Shown: positions 29,385 to 38,825, counted from the stretch's first letter. The stretch: DNA of 64,000 nt from Acidobacteriota bacterium (GCA_021846275.1 JAJZBZ010000001.1:682001-746000); one strand, 5' to 3'. The notes: generated by a model from the sequence alone, not told the origin. Numbers and translations: made by a program.

Positions 29385-30128
29385 ATGAGCGGGAAGATTG
29401 CGTTGGTGACGGGTGGAAATCGCGGGATTGGCTGGCAGACGGCGCTGGAGCTTAGCCGGGCGGGCGTGAAGGTGGTGATTGGCGCGCGGACCGAGGCGCA
29501 GGGACGCGAGGCTGCGGAGAAGCTGAAGGCGGCGGGCGCGGAGGTGGAGTGGATCCGGCTGGACGTGACGAAGGCTGAGGATCGCGAGGCGGCGCGGGCG
29601 TATCTGGAGAAGCGCTTTGGGCGGCTGGATATTCTGGTGAACAATGCGGGGGTGGCGGCGGGCGGGTTTCCGCCGGTGGGGCCGGATCATACGGCGAGCG
29701 AGGTGGCGATGGAGAAGCTGCGCGCGGTGATGGAGACGAATTTCTTTGCCGTGGTGGCGATGACGCAGGCGATGTTGCCGCTGCTGAAGGCGAGCGAGGC
29801 CGGACGGATCGTGAACCTGTCGAGCATCCTCGGTTCGCTGACGGAACAGGCGAATAAGAAGTCGCCGTTTTATATGGCGAAGAGCTTTGCGTACAGCGCA
29901 TCGAAGACGGCGCTGAACTCGCTGACGGTGCATCTGGCGTTTGACCTGAGACGGACGAAGATCAAGGTGAATGCGGCGCATCCGGGGTGGGTGAAGACGG
30001 AGATGGGCGGCAAGGACGCGCAGATGGAACTGGAGGACGGCGCAAAGACGAGCGTGATGCTGGCGCTGTTGCCGGAGGATGGTCCGTCTGGCGGGTTCTT
30101 TCACATGGGTCAGGCGCTGCCGTGGTGA
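29385..30128 (+). CDS. Short-chain dehydrogenase/reductase
   Basis: A 247-residue classical SDR that transfers hydride between NAD(P)H and a carbonyl or alcohol substrate. The cofactor motif is TGGNRGIGWQTA, followed by DV, NNAG in ILVNNAGVAAGG, the catalytic serine in NLSSILG and the Tyr-x3-Lys pair in YSASKTALNSL. The basic residue in GARTEAQ after strand 2 suggests NADPH. The segment STEQANKKSPFYMAKSFAYSASKTA resembles plant carbonyl reductase-like SDRs (CBR1 type). A GGAG-type site precedes the ATG. The substrate is not predictable. Confidence 0.88.
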   Translation: MSGKIALVTGGNRGIGWQTALELSRAGVKVVIGARTEAQGREAAEKLKAAGAEVEWIRLDVTKAEDREAARAYLEKRFGRLDILVNNAGVAAGGFPPVGPDHTASEVAMEKLRAVMETNFFAVVAMTQAMLPLLKASEAGRIVNLSSILGSLTEQANKKSPFYMAKSFAYSASKTALNSLTVHLAFDLRRTKIKVNAAHPGWVKTEMGGKDAQMELEDGAKTSVMLALLPEDGPSGGFFHMGQALPW

Positions 30129-30218
30129 GCGGCTGAGGAACGATTGCAGGCGTGGAAAAAAGCAGAGGCGGAGAAGGATTTCGATCTTTCTTCGCCTTTA
30201 TCACGATAGACTGAGGCT

Positions 30219-32210
30219 ATGGATTTTCAACTGGTGACAAGCTATGCGCCGCGCGGGGACCAGCCGAGGGCGATTGAGGAGCTGGTGAGCGGGCTGGCGG
30301 CGGGCGAGCAGCATCAGGTGCTGCTGGGCGTGACGGGTTCAGGCAAGACGTTCACGATGGCGAAGGTGATCGAGACGGTGAACAGGCCGGCGCTGATTCT
30401 GGCGCATAACAAGACCCTCGCCGCGCAGCTTTACAACGAGTTTCGGCAGTTTTTTCCGGGCAATGCGGTCGAGTACTTTGTGAGCTACTACGACTATTAC
30501 CAGCCGGAGGCGTATGTGCCGGCGGGCGACCTGTATATCGAAAAAGAGGCGACGGTGAATGAGGAGCTGGACAAGCTGCGGCTGTCGGCGACGCGTTCGC
30601 TGTTTGAGCGGCGCGATGCGATCATTGTCAGCTCGGTGAGCTGCATTTACGGACTGGGTTCGCCGGAGGCTTACTACGGGATGCTGCTGCTGCTGGAGCG
30701 GGGGCAGCGGATCAGCCGCAAGGATATTGTGCGGCGGCTGGTGGAGATTCTGTATGAGCGGAACGATGTGGATTTTCGGCGTGGGACGTTTCGCGTGCGC
30801 GGAGACGTGATCGAGGTGTATCCGACGTATGACGAGTGCGCATACCGGATCGAGATGTTTGGCGACGAGATTGAGACGCTGGCGCAGATTGATCCGCTGT
30901 TCGGGACGGTGAAGCAGAAGTATGCGCGGCTGCCGATCTATCCCAAGAGCCATTACGTCGTCCAGCCGGAGCGCAAGGCGCAGGCGATCGACAGCATTGT
31001 GGCGGAGCTGACGGAGTGGGAGGCGCAACTGGAAAAAGAAGGGCGCATGGTGGAGGCGCAGCGGATTCACCAGCGGGTGCGGTTTGATCTGGAGATGATC
31101 AAGTCGATGGGCTATTGCCACGGGATTGAGAACTATTCGCGGCATTTTTCGGGGCGGCTGCCGGGCGAGCCTCCGCCGACGCTGCTGGATTATTTTCCGC
31201 GGGATTTTCTGGTGTTCATCGATGAGTCGCATGTGACGATGCCGCAGGTGCATGGGATGTGGCATGGAGACAGGAGCCGGAAGCAGACGCTGGTCGATTA
31301 TGGGTTTCGTCTGCCGTCGGCGCTGGACAATCGGCCGCTGAAGTTTGAGGAATTTGAGAGCCGCGTGAATCAGTTGATCTACGTCTCGGCGACGCCGGGG
31401 CCGTATGAGCTGACGAAGGCGGCGGGAGTGGTGGTGGAGCAGGTGATTCGCCCGACGGGACTGGTGGACCCTGAGGTGGAGGTTCGTCCGGTGAAGGGGC
31501 AGATTGACGATCTGCTGGGCGAGATTCGCGCGCGGGCGAAGCGGAACGAGCGAGTGCTGGTGACGACGCTGACGAAGCGGATGTCGGAGGATCTGGCGGG
31601 GTATTACACGGAGGTGGGCGTGCGCTGCCGGTATATGCACTCGGAGATTGAGACGCTGGAGCGGGTGAAGATTCTGGCGGGGCTGCGCAAGGGCGAGTAT
31701 GACGTGCTGATCGGGATCAACCTGCTGCGTGAAGGGCTGGACCTGCCGGAGGTTTCGCTGGTGGCGATTCTGGACGCCGATAAGGAGGGATTTCTGCGCT
31801 CGACGGGCGCGATGATCCAGACGATTGGCCGCGCTGCGCGAAATGTGGAGGGTCGCGCGATTCTTTATGCGGACAGGATGACGGATTCGATGCGGCGCGC
31901 GATTGAGGAGACGGATCGGAGGCGGGCGATCCAGCGGGAATATAACGAGAAGCACGGGATTGTGCCGCAGACGATTCTGAAGAGCATGGACGCGGGGCTG
32001 GCGGCGATCCTGAAGGCGGAGTACGGCGATCCGGTGGAGACGGTGACGGAGGACAAAACGGAGTTTGCCAGCCAGGCAGAGCTGGACGAGTACCTGGTCG
32101 GAATGGAGACGCAGATGCGCGAGGCGGCGCAGAGGTTCGAGTTTGAGCGGGCGGCAAAGCTGCGCGATCTGCTGAAGGAGCTGCGGGAAAAAGAGTTCCT
32201 GTTCGGCTAG
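30219..32210 (+). CDS. uvrB: Excinuclease ABC subunit B
   Basis: The damage-verifying helicase of nucleotide excision repair. 663 residues. Walker A is [17 protein letters not shown], followed by the beta-hairpin region [16 protein letters not shown], the Walker B region [15 protein letters not shown] and helicase motif V/VI segments [25 protein letters not shown] and [11 protein letters not shown]-terminal UVR domain for UvrC binding (about 625-660, [25 protein letters not shown]) closes it. TGAGG stands close to the ATG. The dispersed repeat begins 4 bases after the stop. Confidence 0.97.
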   Translation: MDFQLVTSYAPRGDQPRAIEELVSGLAAGEQHQVLLGVTGSGKTFTMAKVIETVNRPALILAHNKTLAAQLYNEFRQFFPGNAVEYFVSYYDYYQPEAYVPAGDLYIEKEATVNEELDKLRLSATRSLFERRDAIIVSSVSCIYGLGSPEAYYGMLLLLERGQRISRKDIVRRLVEILYERNDVDFRRGTFRVRGDVIEVYPTYDECAYRIEMFGDEIETLAQIDPLFGTVKQKYARLPIYPKSHYVVQPERKAQAIDSIVAELTEWEAQLEKEGRMVEAQRIHQRVRFDLEMIKSMGYCHGIENYSRHFSGRLPGEPPPTLLDYFPRDFLVFIDESHVTMPQVHGMWHGDRSRKQTLVDYGFRLPSALDNRPLKFEEFESRVNQLIYVSATPGPYELTKAAGVVVEQVIRPTGLVDPEVEVRPVKGQIDDLLGEIRARAKRNERVLVTTLTKRMSEDLAGYYTEVGVRCRYMHSEIETLERVKILAGLRKGEYDVLIGINLLREGLDLPEVSLVAILDADKEGFLRSTGAMIQTIGRAARNVEGRAILYADRMTDSMRRAIEETDRRRAIQREYNEKHGIVPQTILKSMDAGLAAILKAEYGDPVETVTEDKTEFASQAELDEYLVGMETQMREAAQRFEFERAAKLRDLLKELREKEFLFG

Positions 32211-32214
32211 CAGG

Positions 32215-32370
32215 GCATTGCATGCAGAAGACGCGCGTTCGCGCGCCACGGCCATTTGTTACCGCTTCCGTTGGTCGCGGGTGGGCTGTGGCTGAGGACG
32301 ATGGGAAAGACGGAAGCAGATTCCCTTCAGGAATGACAACAAAAATGCAAAGGCCAGGGCAACGGCAACA
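32215..32370 (+). repeat. Dispersed modular repeat, locus 3
   Basis: Orientation B-spacer-A-tail. Module B is at 32215-32290, with stem changes that mostly keep pairing: GCGCG-TT-CGCGC and a G-T-rich version of the second hairpin. The spacer has GCTGAGGACGATGGGAA. Module A is at 32320-32334 with one broken pair (ATTCCCTTCAGGAAT), followed by a CAAAGGC/CAACGGC tail. Confidence 0.85.
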
Positions 32371-32375
32371 GCTTA

Positions 32376-32442
32376 TGACGACTGACGGGTGACTGCTGAC
32401 GACTGACGACTTAACAGCAGATTTCCGGAGGAAATGACAGGG
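32376..32442 (+). repeat. GACGACTGAC short repeats and a variant module A
   Basis: Short tandem words GACGACTGAC occupy 32376-32410. They lead into ATTTCCGGAGGAAAT at 32421-32435. This keeps the flanks of module A (AGCAGA before, GACA after) but has T-A in place of C-G in the stem on both arms. Confidence 0.6.
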
Positions 32443-32599
32443 GGAAAAGCAAAGGCGGACCAACTGCAAGCGCGTGCGAGAGGCCAGCGTGTGTCTGAGG
32501 CAACCAGAGTGATGCGGATGTCATCCTAGGGATGAGCTCGACGATTTCCGGGAAGGCTGGAGAGCTGGCTTGCTGAGGCTGATTCGGCACAAGTTGAAC

Positions 32600-32980
32600 A
32601 TGGCGCTGATCCTATTGGTTGACGAGAACCCGCTCCGCGCCTCCCTGCGGCAAAGCCTGCTGGAGCGGGCGACGCCGGATGTGGTGCGCGTGAGCAGTCC
32701 GGCGGAGGCGCTGTGCATGGTGGAGTCAGAGGACTTTGCGCGGTCGCTGCGGCTGGTGGTGACGGGGAGCCGGATGAGCGGGATCAGCGGCGCGGAGTTT
32801 GTGAGCGAGATGCGCGCGCGACTGCCGCAGGTGCCGGTTCTGGTGCTGGCGGATCATGATGAGAAGCTGAGCGAGCGGCAGCAGACGGCGGGCGTGCGCT
32901 ACCTGAGCGCGGGTTCGCCGGAGGAGCTGCGGACGACGGTGGATGGGCTGCTGAATGATGGTTCGCGGCAGACGGCCTGA
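32600..32980 (+). CDS. Orphan response-regulator receiver domain lacking the phosphorylation site
   Basis: A 126-residue single receiver-like domain. The fold is clear (ALILLVDENPLRASL, MVESEDFARSLRLVV, SGAEFVSEMRARLPQVPVLVLA, AGVRYLSAGSPEELRTTVDGLL). However, the phospho-accepting Asp expected after strand 3 is Gly56 (VVTGSRMSG). The conserved Ser/Thr is Ala84, and the conserved Lys before the final loop is Ala (YLSAGSP). The acidic pair D8-E9 remains. It therefore probably works without phosphorylation, as a protein-interaction module. The frame is open from 32570, but the start at 32600 fits the fold. No kinase is adjacent. Confidence 0.75.
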   Translation: MALILLVDENPLRASLRQSLLERATPDVVRVSSPAEALCMVESEDFARSLRLVVTGSRMSGISGAEFVSEMRARLPQVPVLVLADHDEKLSERQQTAGVRYLSAGSPEELRTTVDGLLNDGSRQTA

Positions 32981-33261
32981 GCGCGGGTAAGGTGAAATCA
33001 GGGAATCGTCGCTTCCCTGCCCTGCGGTTTCGATTCGATCCCGACAAAACATTTGACTCACTGACGAGGCTGTTTGCCCTACCTTGAGTTCGACCGTTCG
33101 GTGGATACGCGCTGAAAGTCGCGTGGGATACCATCTGGAGGGAATTCGCACTCCTGCGCAATTGTCGGGGGCTGGCGCGGGTGCGACAATCGAGAGTAAC
33201 GGACGGCGGGTTTACGGCAGGTTTTCAGCGGATTTGCAACTGAGGGAGACAGGACAGAGAG

Positions 33262-35334
33262 ATGGCGGCATTTGGAAGTTTTGCGCTGCTGATTGCGTTG
33301 ATTCTGGCGGTGTATAACCTGTTTGCCGGAGGGGTGGGGCTGCGGCTGCAGGCGGTGGGCGGCGGCGCGGCGCGCGTGGCTCCGGAGCGGCTGCTGGAGA
33401 CGGCGCGGCGGGCGGGGATTGCGGGATTTGTGGCGGTGACGGCGGCGGCGTTTGCGCTGGTTTGGTCGGTGTTTCACAACGATTTCACGCTGGAGTACAT
33501 TGTTGAGCACTCGAATATCGCGCTGCCGGGGGCGTACAAGTTTGCGGCGCTGTGGAGTGGGCAGGAGGGTTCGCTGCTGCTGTGGTGCTGGCTGCTGGCG
33601 ACGTATGGGTTTGTGCTGCGGCTGACGGACGGCGAGGACAAGCGGCTGCATGCGTATGCGGGGACGATTCTGGCGGGCGTGCAGGTGTTTTTTCTGGTGC
33701 TGGTGAACTTTGTGGCGATGCCGTTTTCACTGGTGCGCGGCGGCGTGGCTCCGGCGGACGGGAACGGGCTGAATCCGCTGTTGCAGTATCCGGAGATGGT
33801 GATTCATCCGCCGATGCTGTATCTGGGGTATGTGGGATTCACGGTGCCGTTTGCGTTTGCGCTGGGCGCGCTGATGATGCGGTATCCGGGCGAGAAGTGG
33901 ATCCACATTACGCGGCGCTGGACGATGTTTACGTGGATGTTTCTGACGATTGGAATTTTTCTTGGGATGCACTGGGCGTATTCGGTGCTGGGGTGGGGCG
34001 GTTACTGGGGATGGGATCCGGTGGAGAACGCTTCGCTGATGCCGTGGCTGACGGGGACGGCGTTTCTGCATTCGGTGATGATGCAGGAGAAGCGCGGGAT
34101 GATGAAGAGCTGGAATGTGTGGCTGATCTTCTCGACGTTTCTGCTGTCGATTCTGGGGACGCTGCTGACGCGGGGCGGGCTGGTGAGCAGCGTGCATGCG
34201 TTTGCGCAGTCGTCGATCGGGACGTGGTTTGTGGTGTTTCTGGGGGTGGTGCTGGCGGTATGCGTGTTCACGTATATTTTGCAGCGGGACCACCTGAAGA
34301 CGGAGCACCAGATTGAGTCGCTGGCGAGCCGGGAGTCGAGTTTTCTGTTTAACAACCTGGTGCTGCTGGCGGCGTGTTTCACGATTCTGTGGGGGACGCT
34401 GTATCCGGTGCTGTCGGAGTATGTGGACGGGACGAAGAAGACGGTTTCGGGCGCGTACTACAGCCATGTGATGGTGCCAATCGGGGTGTTTCTGCTGCTG
34501 CTGACGGGAGTGGGTCCGCTGCTGGCGTGGCGGGCTTCGTCGCTGAAGAGCATACGGCGGAATTTTGTCTGGCCGGTGGTTGCGTTCTGGATTGCGCTGA
34601 TTGGCTGCATGGTGGGCGGCGTGAAGGTGTGGGGCGATGAGGGCGTGTTCTACGCGGCGGTGACGTGGTCACTGGCGGCGGCGGTGGGGACGGCGATTGT
34701 GTCGGAGTTTGTGCGCGGGGCGGCGGTGCTGCATCGGCAGACGGGGAAGAATATGGTGGCGTCGGCGGTGTTGCTGACGCGGCGGAATACGCGGCGGTAT
34801 GGCGGGTATGTGGTGCATCTGGGCGTGGTGCTGATCTTCCTGGGATTTGCCGGGTATGCGTTCAATCGCAGCGCGGAGCAGGAGATGACGCCGGGCAGCG
34901 CGGTGACGGTGGGTCCGTATCGGCTGGTGAATATCGGCAATACGCAGGAGTCGAATGCGAACTACGACACGGAGTATGCGCAGCTTGACGTGTATGAGCA
35001 TGGGAAGAAGATTCTGGACCGGCCGCTGGCTCCGGAGAAGCGCGTGTATCTGGTGAATGGGCAGCCGCAGACGATTGTGGCGATTCACTCGACGCTGCTT
35101 TGGGATTTGTATGTGGTGTATGAGGGAAAGAATCCGAATACGGACATGCCGATCATTAAAGTGTTTCTGAATCCGCTGGTGAACTGGATATGGATCGGGC
35201 TGGTGGTGACGGTGTTTGGGACGCTGCTGGCACTGACGCCGCAGATGCAAGGGTCGCGGGCGGCGGTGATGGCTCCGGCGAAAGTTTCCGGGGCGGACGC
35301 GCTGCGCGGCGGGGCGACAGCGGGAGGCGACTGA
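33262..35334 (+). CDS. ccmF: Cytochrome c-type biogenesis protein CcmF (haem lyase subunit)
   Basis: The membrane core of the haem-to-apocytochrome ligation complex. 690 residues with about fourteen membrane helices. The tryptophan-rich WWD signature is GWGGYWGWDPVENASLMPWL (about 245-265). The periplasmic histidines for haem binding lie around MVIHPPMLYLGYVG and LHSVMMQEKRGMMKSWN. The large periplasmic loop near the C-terminus (about 545-655) is typical. The start has a purine-rich leader. The stop overlaps the ccmH start by one base (TGATG). It probably attaches haem to proteins such as the lipoprotein cytochrome at 5.5 kb. Confidence 0.95.
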   Translation: MAAFGSFALLIALILAVYNLFAGGVGLRLQAVGGGAARVAPERLLETARRAGIAGFVAVTAAAFALVWSVFHNDFTLEYIVEHSNIALPGAYKFAALWSGQEGSLLLWCWLLATYGFVLRLTDGEDKRLHAYAGTILAGVQVFFLVLVNFVAMPFSLVRGGVAPADGNGLNPLLQYPEMVIHPPMLYLGYVGFTVPFAFALGALMMRYPGEKWIHITRRWTMFTWMFLTIGIFLGMHWAYSVLGWGGYWGWDPVENASLMPWLTGTAFLHSVMMQEKRGMMKSWNVWLIFSTFLLSILGTLLTRGGLVSSVHAFAQSSIGTWFVVFLGVVLAVCVFTYILQRDHLKTEHQIESLASRESSFLFNNLVLLAACFTILWGTLYPVLSEYVDGTKKTVSGAYYSHVMVPIGVFLLLLTGVGPLLAWRASSLKSIRRNFVWPVVAFWIALIGCMVGGVKVWGDEGVFYAAVTWSLAAAVGTAIVSEFVRGAAVLHRQTGKNMVASAVLLTRRNTRRYGGYVVHLGVVLIFLGFAGYAFNRSAEQEMTPGSAVTVGPYRLVNIGNTQESNANYDTEYAQLDVYEHGKKILDRPLAPEKRVYLVNGQPQTIVAIHSTLLWDLYVVYEGKNPNTDMPIIKVFLNPLVNWIWIGLVVTVFGTLLALTPQMQGSRAAVMAPAKVSGADALRGGATAGGD

Positions 35335-35834
35335 TGCGGCGCGCTGAGTGGCTGAGGAACTGGGGACGTACGCTGCTGGCGGTGCTGACGGTGGCGGTGT
35401 GTTTGTGCGCGACGGGAGCGACGGACCCGCAGGCACGGTTCAATGACCTGGGGCACCAGATGATGTGCACATGCGGGTGCAATCAGGTGCTGCTGGAGTG
35501 CAATCATGTGGGCTGCACGGTGTCTGGCGGGATGCGCGACGAGCTGACGCGGCAGATTGCAAGCGGAGCCAACGACAGCCTGATTTTGCAGAGCTTTGTG
35601 CAGGAGTATGGAGCAACGGTGCTGGCCGCGCCGACGACGCACGGGCTGGACCTGGTGGCGTGGATCATGCCGTTTGCCGTGGCCCTGGTGGCGCTGGTGG
35701 GGACGATCTTTCTGGTGAGGCACTGGGCGCGACAGCAGGCGGCGACGGTGGTGGCGCGTACGCCGGAGCAGGAGCGGGCGATGGAGGCGATGCGGGAGCG
35801 GATTCGGCGCGAGACTGGAGGGGATGGATCATGA
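35334..35834 (+). CDS. ccmH: Cytochrome c biogenesis protein CcmH
   Basis: Keeps the apocytochrome CXXCH cysteines reduced for haem attachment. 166 residues. A signal or anchor helix (about 11-30, LLAVLTVAVCLCATGA) is followed by the periplasmic domain with the redox motif HQMMCTCGCNQVLLECNHVGC. Then comes the family block EYGATVLAAPTTHGLDLVAWIMPF, a second membrane helix and a charged tail. The Cys-x-Cys-x-Cys arrangement CTCGC differs from the Escherichia coli LRCxxC form, as in other acidobacterial-type CcmH. It overlaps ccmF and the next gene. Confidence 0.88.
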   Translation: MRRAEWLRNWGRTLLAVLTVAVCLCATGATDPQARFNDLGHQMMCTCGCNQVLLECNHVGCTVSGGMRDELTRQIASGANDSLILQSFVQEYGATVLAAPTTHGLDLVAWIMPFAVALVALVGTIFLVRHWARQQAATVVARTPEQERAMEAMRERIRRETGGDGS

Positions 35835-36124
35835 CTCCGACGGATGGGATGATTGCGGGCGCGGTTCTGTTTGTGGCGCTGTTTGTCTATATTCTGTGGC
35901 CGGAAAAGGTGATTGTGGCGCAGCGGGAGAAGACGCGGCTGGACTTTCTGGAGGAGTGGAAAGAGCAGCTTTATGCGAATCTGCGCGATTTGCATTTCGA
36001 GTACCAGGCGGGCAAGTATCCGGTGGAAGACTATGAGCATCAGCGTATGCTGCTGGAGAACGAAGCGGCAGCGGTGATGGCGGAGATGGAGATGCTGGAG
36101 CGGCTGGAGCGGGCGACGGCATGA
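35831..36124 (+). CDS. Small CcmI-like membrane protein
   Basis: A 97-residue protein with one N-terminal helix (GMIAGAVLFVALFVYILWP) followed by a helical charged tail (REKTRLDFLEEWKEQLYANLRDLHFEYQAGKYPVEDYEHQRMLLENEAAAVMAEMEML). The FEYQAGKYPVEDYE block matches the N-terminal part of CcmI, which helps deliver apocytochrome. The long C-terminal TPR domain of classical CcmI is absent. The start overlaps the ccmH stop (ATGA). Its place in the operon supports a role in cytochrome maturation; the exact contribution is inferred. Confidence 0.72.
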   Translation: MTPTDGMIAGAVLFVALFVYILWPEKVIVAQREKTRLDFLEEWKEQLYANLRDLHFEYQAGKYPVEDYEHQRMLLENEAAAVMAEMEMLERLERATA

Positions 36125-36164
36125 GGAACAGGGTTGGAATTCTGGAAAGTCAGAGGATGATCGT

Positions 36165-37523
36165 TTGCGATTGATGGGGAAAGCAGATTGGAAGCGAGTG
36201 GCTGCCGGTGTGACGCTGGCGGCGTGGTGGGGCGCGGCGGCGCTGGCGGGCACGATCCACGGAACGGTGACGAACAAGACGGATAACAAGCCGGCGGTGG
36301 GCGATACGGTGACGCTGCTGAGCCTGACGACTGCGTTGCAGGAACTGGCGCATGCGAAGACGGATGCCGAGGGGCATTTCACGCTGACCACGCCGGATGA
36401 TTCGCAGCCGTATCTGGTGCGGGTGCATCACGAGACGGGAGATTATTTCGAGAACATGCCGCCGGGCCTGCATGAGGCGAATATCACGGTGTATGACGTG
36501 GCGAAGAAGGTGGCCGGCGTATCGACGGAGGCCGACGTGCTGCGCGTGGAGGCGGCGAACGGGCAACTGACGGTGACGGAGAGCTACTTTGTGAAGAATG
36601 TTTCTTCGCCGCCGGTGACCGAGGGCGGGGATCATTCGTATGAGATTGTGTTGCCGGAGCAGGCGACAATTGACGGCGCGGCGACGGTGGGGCCGTCAAA
36701 CATGCCGCTGGCCGCGACGCCGGACCCGGTGACGCCGAAGGGGCATTACGCGTTCTCGTATCCGATTCGACCGAATGAGGGTGACAACGGAACGCGGTTT
36801 CAGGTGACGTATCACATGCCGTACTCTGGGAGTTTTACGTTTCACCCGAAGCTGATGCAGGGGACGGATAATCTGGCGGTGATGCTGCCGAAGAGCATGC
36901 AGTTTGCAGGGACGGGATTTCAGCTCGTGCCGGATGATGTGAATGCGCAGACATATCTGACGCGCGGTGTGCTTCCGGGGCAGTCAATGACATTTACGGT
37001 GAGCGGCGAAGGGCAACTGCCGCGCGATACGGGCGATGGCGGACAGGCGCAGGGCGCGTCGGATGCGGGCGGACAAGCGGGACAAGGCGACGCGAGCGCG
37101 CAGGGAGGTCCGAATGGAGCGCCGGGCGGCGGACTGGGCACGCCGATTGCGACGCCGGATCCGCTGGCGAAGTACAAGTGGTGGATCCTGGGCGGACTGG
37201 GACTGGCGCTGGTGATTGCGGCGGCGTTTCTGCTGAAGCAGCCTGCTCCGGCGGTGGTGACGAGCGAGAGCGTTGCAGCGGCGAAAAAGCCAACAGCAAG
37301 TGGTGGCGGCGCGGCAGTGAGTGTGAGCACGGGACAGAAGCATACGCTGCTGCTGGAGGCGCTGAAGGAAGAGTTGTTTGCGATTGAGAGCGAGCGCATA
37401 GCGGGGTCGCTGACGGCGGAGCAATATGCGGAAGTGAAGGCGGGCATTGAGGTGGTGCTGAAGCGGGCACTGAGCCGGTCGAATCCGAACCAGGAAAAGA
37501 AGCAGAGTACGCGAAGATCGTGA
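36165..37523 (+). CDS. Exported membrane-anchored protein with an N-terminal carboxypeptidase-regulatory-like domain
   Basis: A 452-residue protein. A signal sequence (about 10-28, AAGVTLAAWWGAAALAG) is followed by a beta-sandwich regulatory-like domain (GTIHGTVTNKTDNKPAVGDTVTL, DAEGHFTLTTPDD). A second beta-rich region (130-290), a Gly/Gln/Ala low-complexity linker (293-330) and a membrane helix (about 341-360, WWILGGLGLALVIAAAFLL) come next. A cytosolic coiled-coil-like tail (KHTLLLEALKEELFAIESERIAGSLTAEQYAEVKAGIE) closes it and resembles the tail of the CcmI-like neighbour. AGAGGA supports the TTG start at 36165; an ATG at 36174 is also in frame. Co-directional with ccmFH, so possibly involved in cytochrome assembly. 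No named family function. Confidence 0.7.
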   Translation: MRLMGKADWKRVAAGVTLAAWWGAAALAGTIHGTVTNKTDNKPAVGDTVTLLSLTTALQELAHAKTDAEGHFTLTTPDDSQPYLVRVHHETGDYFENMPPGLHEANITVYDVAKKVAGVSTEADVLRVEAANGQLTVTESYFVKNVSSPPVTEGGDHSYEIVLPEQATIDGAATVGPSNMPLAATPDPVTPKGHYAFSYPIRPNEGDNGTRFQVTYHMPYSGSFTFHPKLMQGTDNLAVMLPKSMQFAGTGFQLVPDDVNAQTYLTRGVLPGQSMTFTVSGEGQLPRDTGDGGQAQGASDAGGQAGQGDASAQGGPNGAPGGGLGTPIATPDPLAKYKWWILGGLGLALVIAAAFLLKQPAPAVVTSESVAAAKKPTASGGGAAVSVSTGQKHTLLLEALKEELFAIESERIAGSLTAEQYAEVKAGIEVVLKRALSRSNPNQEKKQSTRRS

Positions 37524-37608
37524 AGGCGGACGAGCACCGGCGAAAGCGAAAACGCGCGGCGGGCGTTGCCTGCTCTTTACGGCTACAATGAGTGGGCAAG
37601 GAGTGGCG

Positions 37609-38103
37609 ATGAAGACACTGATACGAACCCTGCTGATGCTGGCGCTGATGGTGTGGCTGGGCGCGGAGATTTTCTTTCCGGTGGTAGCGGCGACGGCCTT
37701 CAGCCAGCTTGCGCCGAATACGCATGCGGCGGGGCAGATTGTGGGATCGCTGCTGCGGACGCTGCACACGATGGGAGCGGGCGCGGGACTGGTGGCTCTG
37801 GCGCTGCTGGCGCTGGCTCCGGCGTGGGGACTGTACCGGGCGAAGAGCGTTTTGCCGGCGATGGTGCTGCTGCTGGCGATGATCGGCCTGACGTCGTATT
37901 CGCAGCACGGGATCATGCCGCGGATGGAGCGGGATCGCGTGGCGGCGGGCGGTGCGATTGATCTGGCACCGGCGGATAATCCGGCGCGTGTGGATTTCAA
38001 CCGGCTGCACCAGCGAAGCACGCAGGTGGAAGAGGCGATTCTGCTGATGGGCGTGGTGGTGGTGGTGCTGGTGGCTCACGCGGAAACGACGCGGGCATCG
38101 TGA
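37609..38103 (+). CDS. DUF4149-type membrane protein
   Basis: A 164-residue inner-membrane protein with four predicted helices. The family block MVWLGAEIFFPVVAATAFSQL opens it, LLRTLHTMGAGAGLVALALLAL follows, then a loop YSQHGIMPRMERDR and FNRLHQRSTQVEEAILLMGVVVVVLVA. This matches the DUF4149 pattern. AAGGAG stands 5 bases before the chosen ATG. The stop overlaps the GTG start of the ZIP transporter (GTGA). Function unknown. Confidence 0.75.
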   Translation: MKTLIRTLLMLALMVWLGAEIFFPVVAATAFSQLAPNTHAAGQIVGSLLRTLHTMGAGAGLVALALLALAPAWGLYRAKSVLPAMVLLLAMIGLTSYSQHGIMPRMERDRVAAGGAIDLAPADNPARVDFNRLHQRSTQVEEAILLMGVVVVVLVAHAETTRAS

Positions 38104-38825
38104 AGGGATTGGCGATTGCGCTGGGAACGGTGGCGGCGCTGGCGGATGTGGCGGGCGGTTTTGTGCTGGTGAAGGCGCATGCCGCGGAGCGTTCGCTGCG
38201 GTATTTTGTGGCGCTGGGCGCGGGATTCCTGATGGCGACGACGCTGCTGGAGATGGTGCCTGAAGGGATGCGGCTGAATGGGAGCCTGGCTCCGGCGCTG
38301 GTGATGGCGGGCTACTGCGCGGTGCATTTTCTGGAGCATACGGTGAATGCGCATTTTCACTTTGGCGCGGAGACGCATGCGGGCGAGTTCGTGTCGGCGC
38401 ATACGACGTATTCGGTGCTGGGCGGGCTGGCGCTGCATGCGCTGTTTGACGGAGTGGCGATCGGGTCGGGGTTTGCCGTCTCCGGCGCGCTGGGATGGCT
38501 GATCTTTGCGGCGATCTTTCTGCACAAGGCTCCGGAGGGATTCACGATTGCGTCGGTGATACTGGCCAGCGGCGGGAGCCGGGGAAACGCCGTGCTGGCG
38601 ACGGTGACGCTGGCGGTGGCGACGGTGGCGGGCGTGCTGTTCATGGCGGCTGCACCGGATCTGGTGGCGTATGGATTGCCGCTTTCGGCGGGCGTGGCGC
38701 TGTATGTGGCGGCGACGGATCTGGTGCCGGAGGTGAATCGCGAGCCGGGCGTGAGGATGGCGCTGGTGTTTTTTGCGGGCGTGGCGGGGTTTGTGTTGCT
38801 GCGGGCGCTGACGCCGGGGCTTTGA
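38100..38825 (+). CDS. ZIP-family divalent metal transporter
   Basis: A 241-residue membrane protein of the ZIP (zinc/iron permease) family with about eight helices. Metal-site motifs are in HALFDGVAIGSGFAVSG (helix 4) and LHKAPEGFTIASVIL (helix 5), and a histidine-rich loop HFLEHTVNAHFHFGAETHAGEF lies before helix 4. It most likely moves zinc or another divalent cation into the cytosol. The GTG start overlaps the preceding gene, so the two membrane proteins are probably translated together. Confidence 0.87.
   Translation: MKGLAIALGTVAALADVAGGFVLVKAHAAERSLRYFVALGAGFLMATTLLEMVPEGMRLNGSLAPALVMAGYCAVHFLEHTVNAHFHFGAETHAGEFVSAHTTYSVLGGLALHALFDGVAIGSGFAVSGALGWLIFAAIFLHKAPEGFTIASVILASGGSRGNAVLATVTLAVATVAGVLFMAAAPDLVAYGLPLSAGVALYVAATDLVPEVNREPGVRMALVFFAGVAGFVLLRALTPGL

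Noticed and set aside
28725-30104. Long minus-strand open frame opposite the short-chain dehydrogenase and repeats
   Set aside because: The translation is Arg/His/Pro-rich, crosses the AT-rich island and the dispersed repeat, and lies antisense to a clear SDR gene.
30339-32255. 638-codon minus-strand open frame opposite uvrB
   Set aside because: It is a GC-rich antisense frame with His/Arg/Gln-rich low-complexity translation and no recognisable domain; uvrB is certain.
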